Below are positions 63,087-63,115 of a DNA stretch of 63,115 bases, piece by piece. The position numbers and the translations under genes were made by a program. This DNA comes from Acetatifactor sp. GTDB taxonomy: Bacteria; Bacillota; Clostridia; Lachnospirales; Lachnospiraceae. The stretch covers positions 1 through 63,115 of the forward strand of contig JAFLRN010000007.1 of assembly GCA_022511385.1 (NCBI GenBank). The letters run 5' to 3'. How positions within the stretch are numbered: the stretch's first letter is position 1; each line of letters starts with the position of its first letter. The notes under the pieces are model-generated. The model did not search any database. It saw nothing but the letters and a program-made list of their open reading frames with translations, and was not told the DNA's origin.

Positions 63087-63115
63087 ATGCCAACATTTAA
63101 CCAGTTAGTAAGAAA
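63087..63115 (+). CDS. rpsL: 30S ribosomal protein S12 (5' end only)
   Basis: The window ends nine codons in. M-P-T-F-N-Q-L-V-R-K is the conserved S12 N-terminus. An AAAGAGGTG site precedes the ATG. It is the first gene of the str operon, in the usual place after the rpoBC region. Confidence 0.93.

Overview
This is a bacterial chromosome segment of about 63 kb. It probably comes from a motile member of the Lachnospiraceae (Firmicutes, Clostridia, the former Clostridium cluster XIVa). The evidence is the strong AGGAGG ribosome binding sites, the sigma-A promoters with 17-base spacers, the gene orders dnaE-pfkA-trmH, greA-lysS and rpmG-secE-nusG-rplKAJL-rpoBC-rpsL, the fliW/csrA/fliS/flaG flagellar block, and a DUF6145-like gene. 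Species cannot be named from sequence alone.

Layout. Positions 1-20422 are mostly housekeeping: dnaE, pfkA, an rRNA methyltransferase, proC, a secreted SH3/SleB hydrolase, an NfeD-SPFH membrane pair, a membrane-anchored SGNH hydrolase, argF, birA, two small lineage-specific genes, an AAC(6')-like acetyltransferase, a GyrI-like protein, coaX, dusB, an unrecognised gene, greA and lysS.

Positions 20423 to about 32412 are an accessory region that begins exactly at the lysS stop codon. The first part (20423-22662) looks like an integrated element. Its right boundary repeats the codons of the LysS C-terminus, and both boundaries carry short direct repeats spaced 10 or 11 bases, as expected for integrase arm sites. 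No integrase gene remains. Its cargo is an AbiE-like two-gene toxin-antitoxin module. Next come an XRE repressor divergent from a Sel1-repeat lipoprotein, a UPF0175/DUF3368(PIN) toxin-antitoxin pair, and two large surface genes: a VWA protein, and a protein with Ig-like domains, three membrane segments and a zinc ribbon. A roughly 165-base segment upstream of the UPF0175 antitoxin recurs upstream of the following alcohol dehydrogenase gene. The lysS 3' end therefore looks like an integration hotspot that collects stress and defence modules.

Positions 32413-48850 hold a YqhD-like alcohol dehydrogenase, an SGNH esterase and a late flagellar cluster: flgM, flgN, two tandem flgK, flgL, fliW, csrA, flaG, fliD, fliS and a chaperone-like gene. 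After these come an XRE regulator translationally coupled to glf, and a second FliD-like gene on the opposite strand. Two sigma-D (sigma-28) promoters are readable. FlgM, sigma-D, FliW and CsrA point to ordered late flagellar assembly.

Positions 49247-63115 hold rpmG, secE, nusG, rplK, rplA, rplJ, rplL, rpoB and rpoC, with an L1-type leader, an L10 leader and a large structured rplL-rpoB gap. They are followed by rfbD, a lipoprotein amidase and the start of rpsL, whose promoter lies inside the loop of the preceding terminator.
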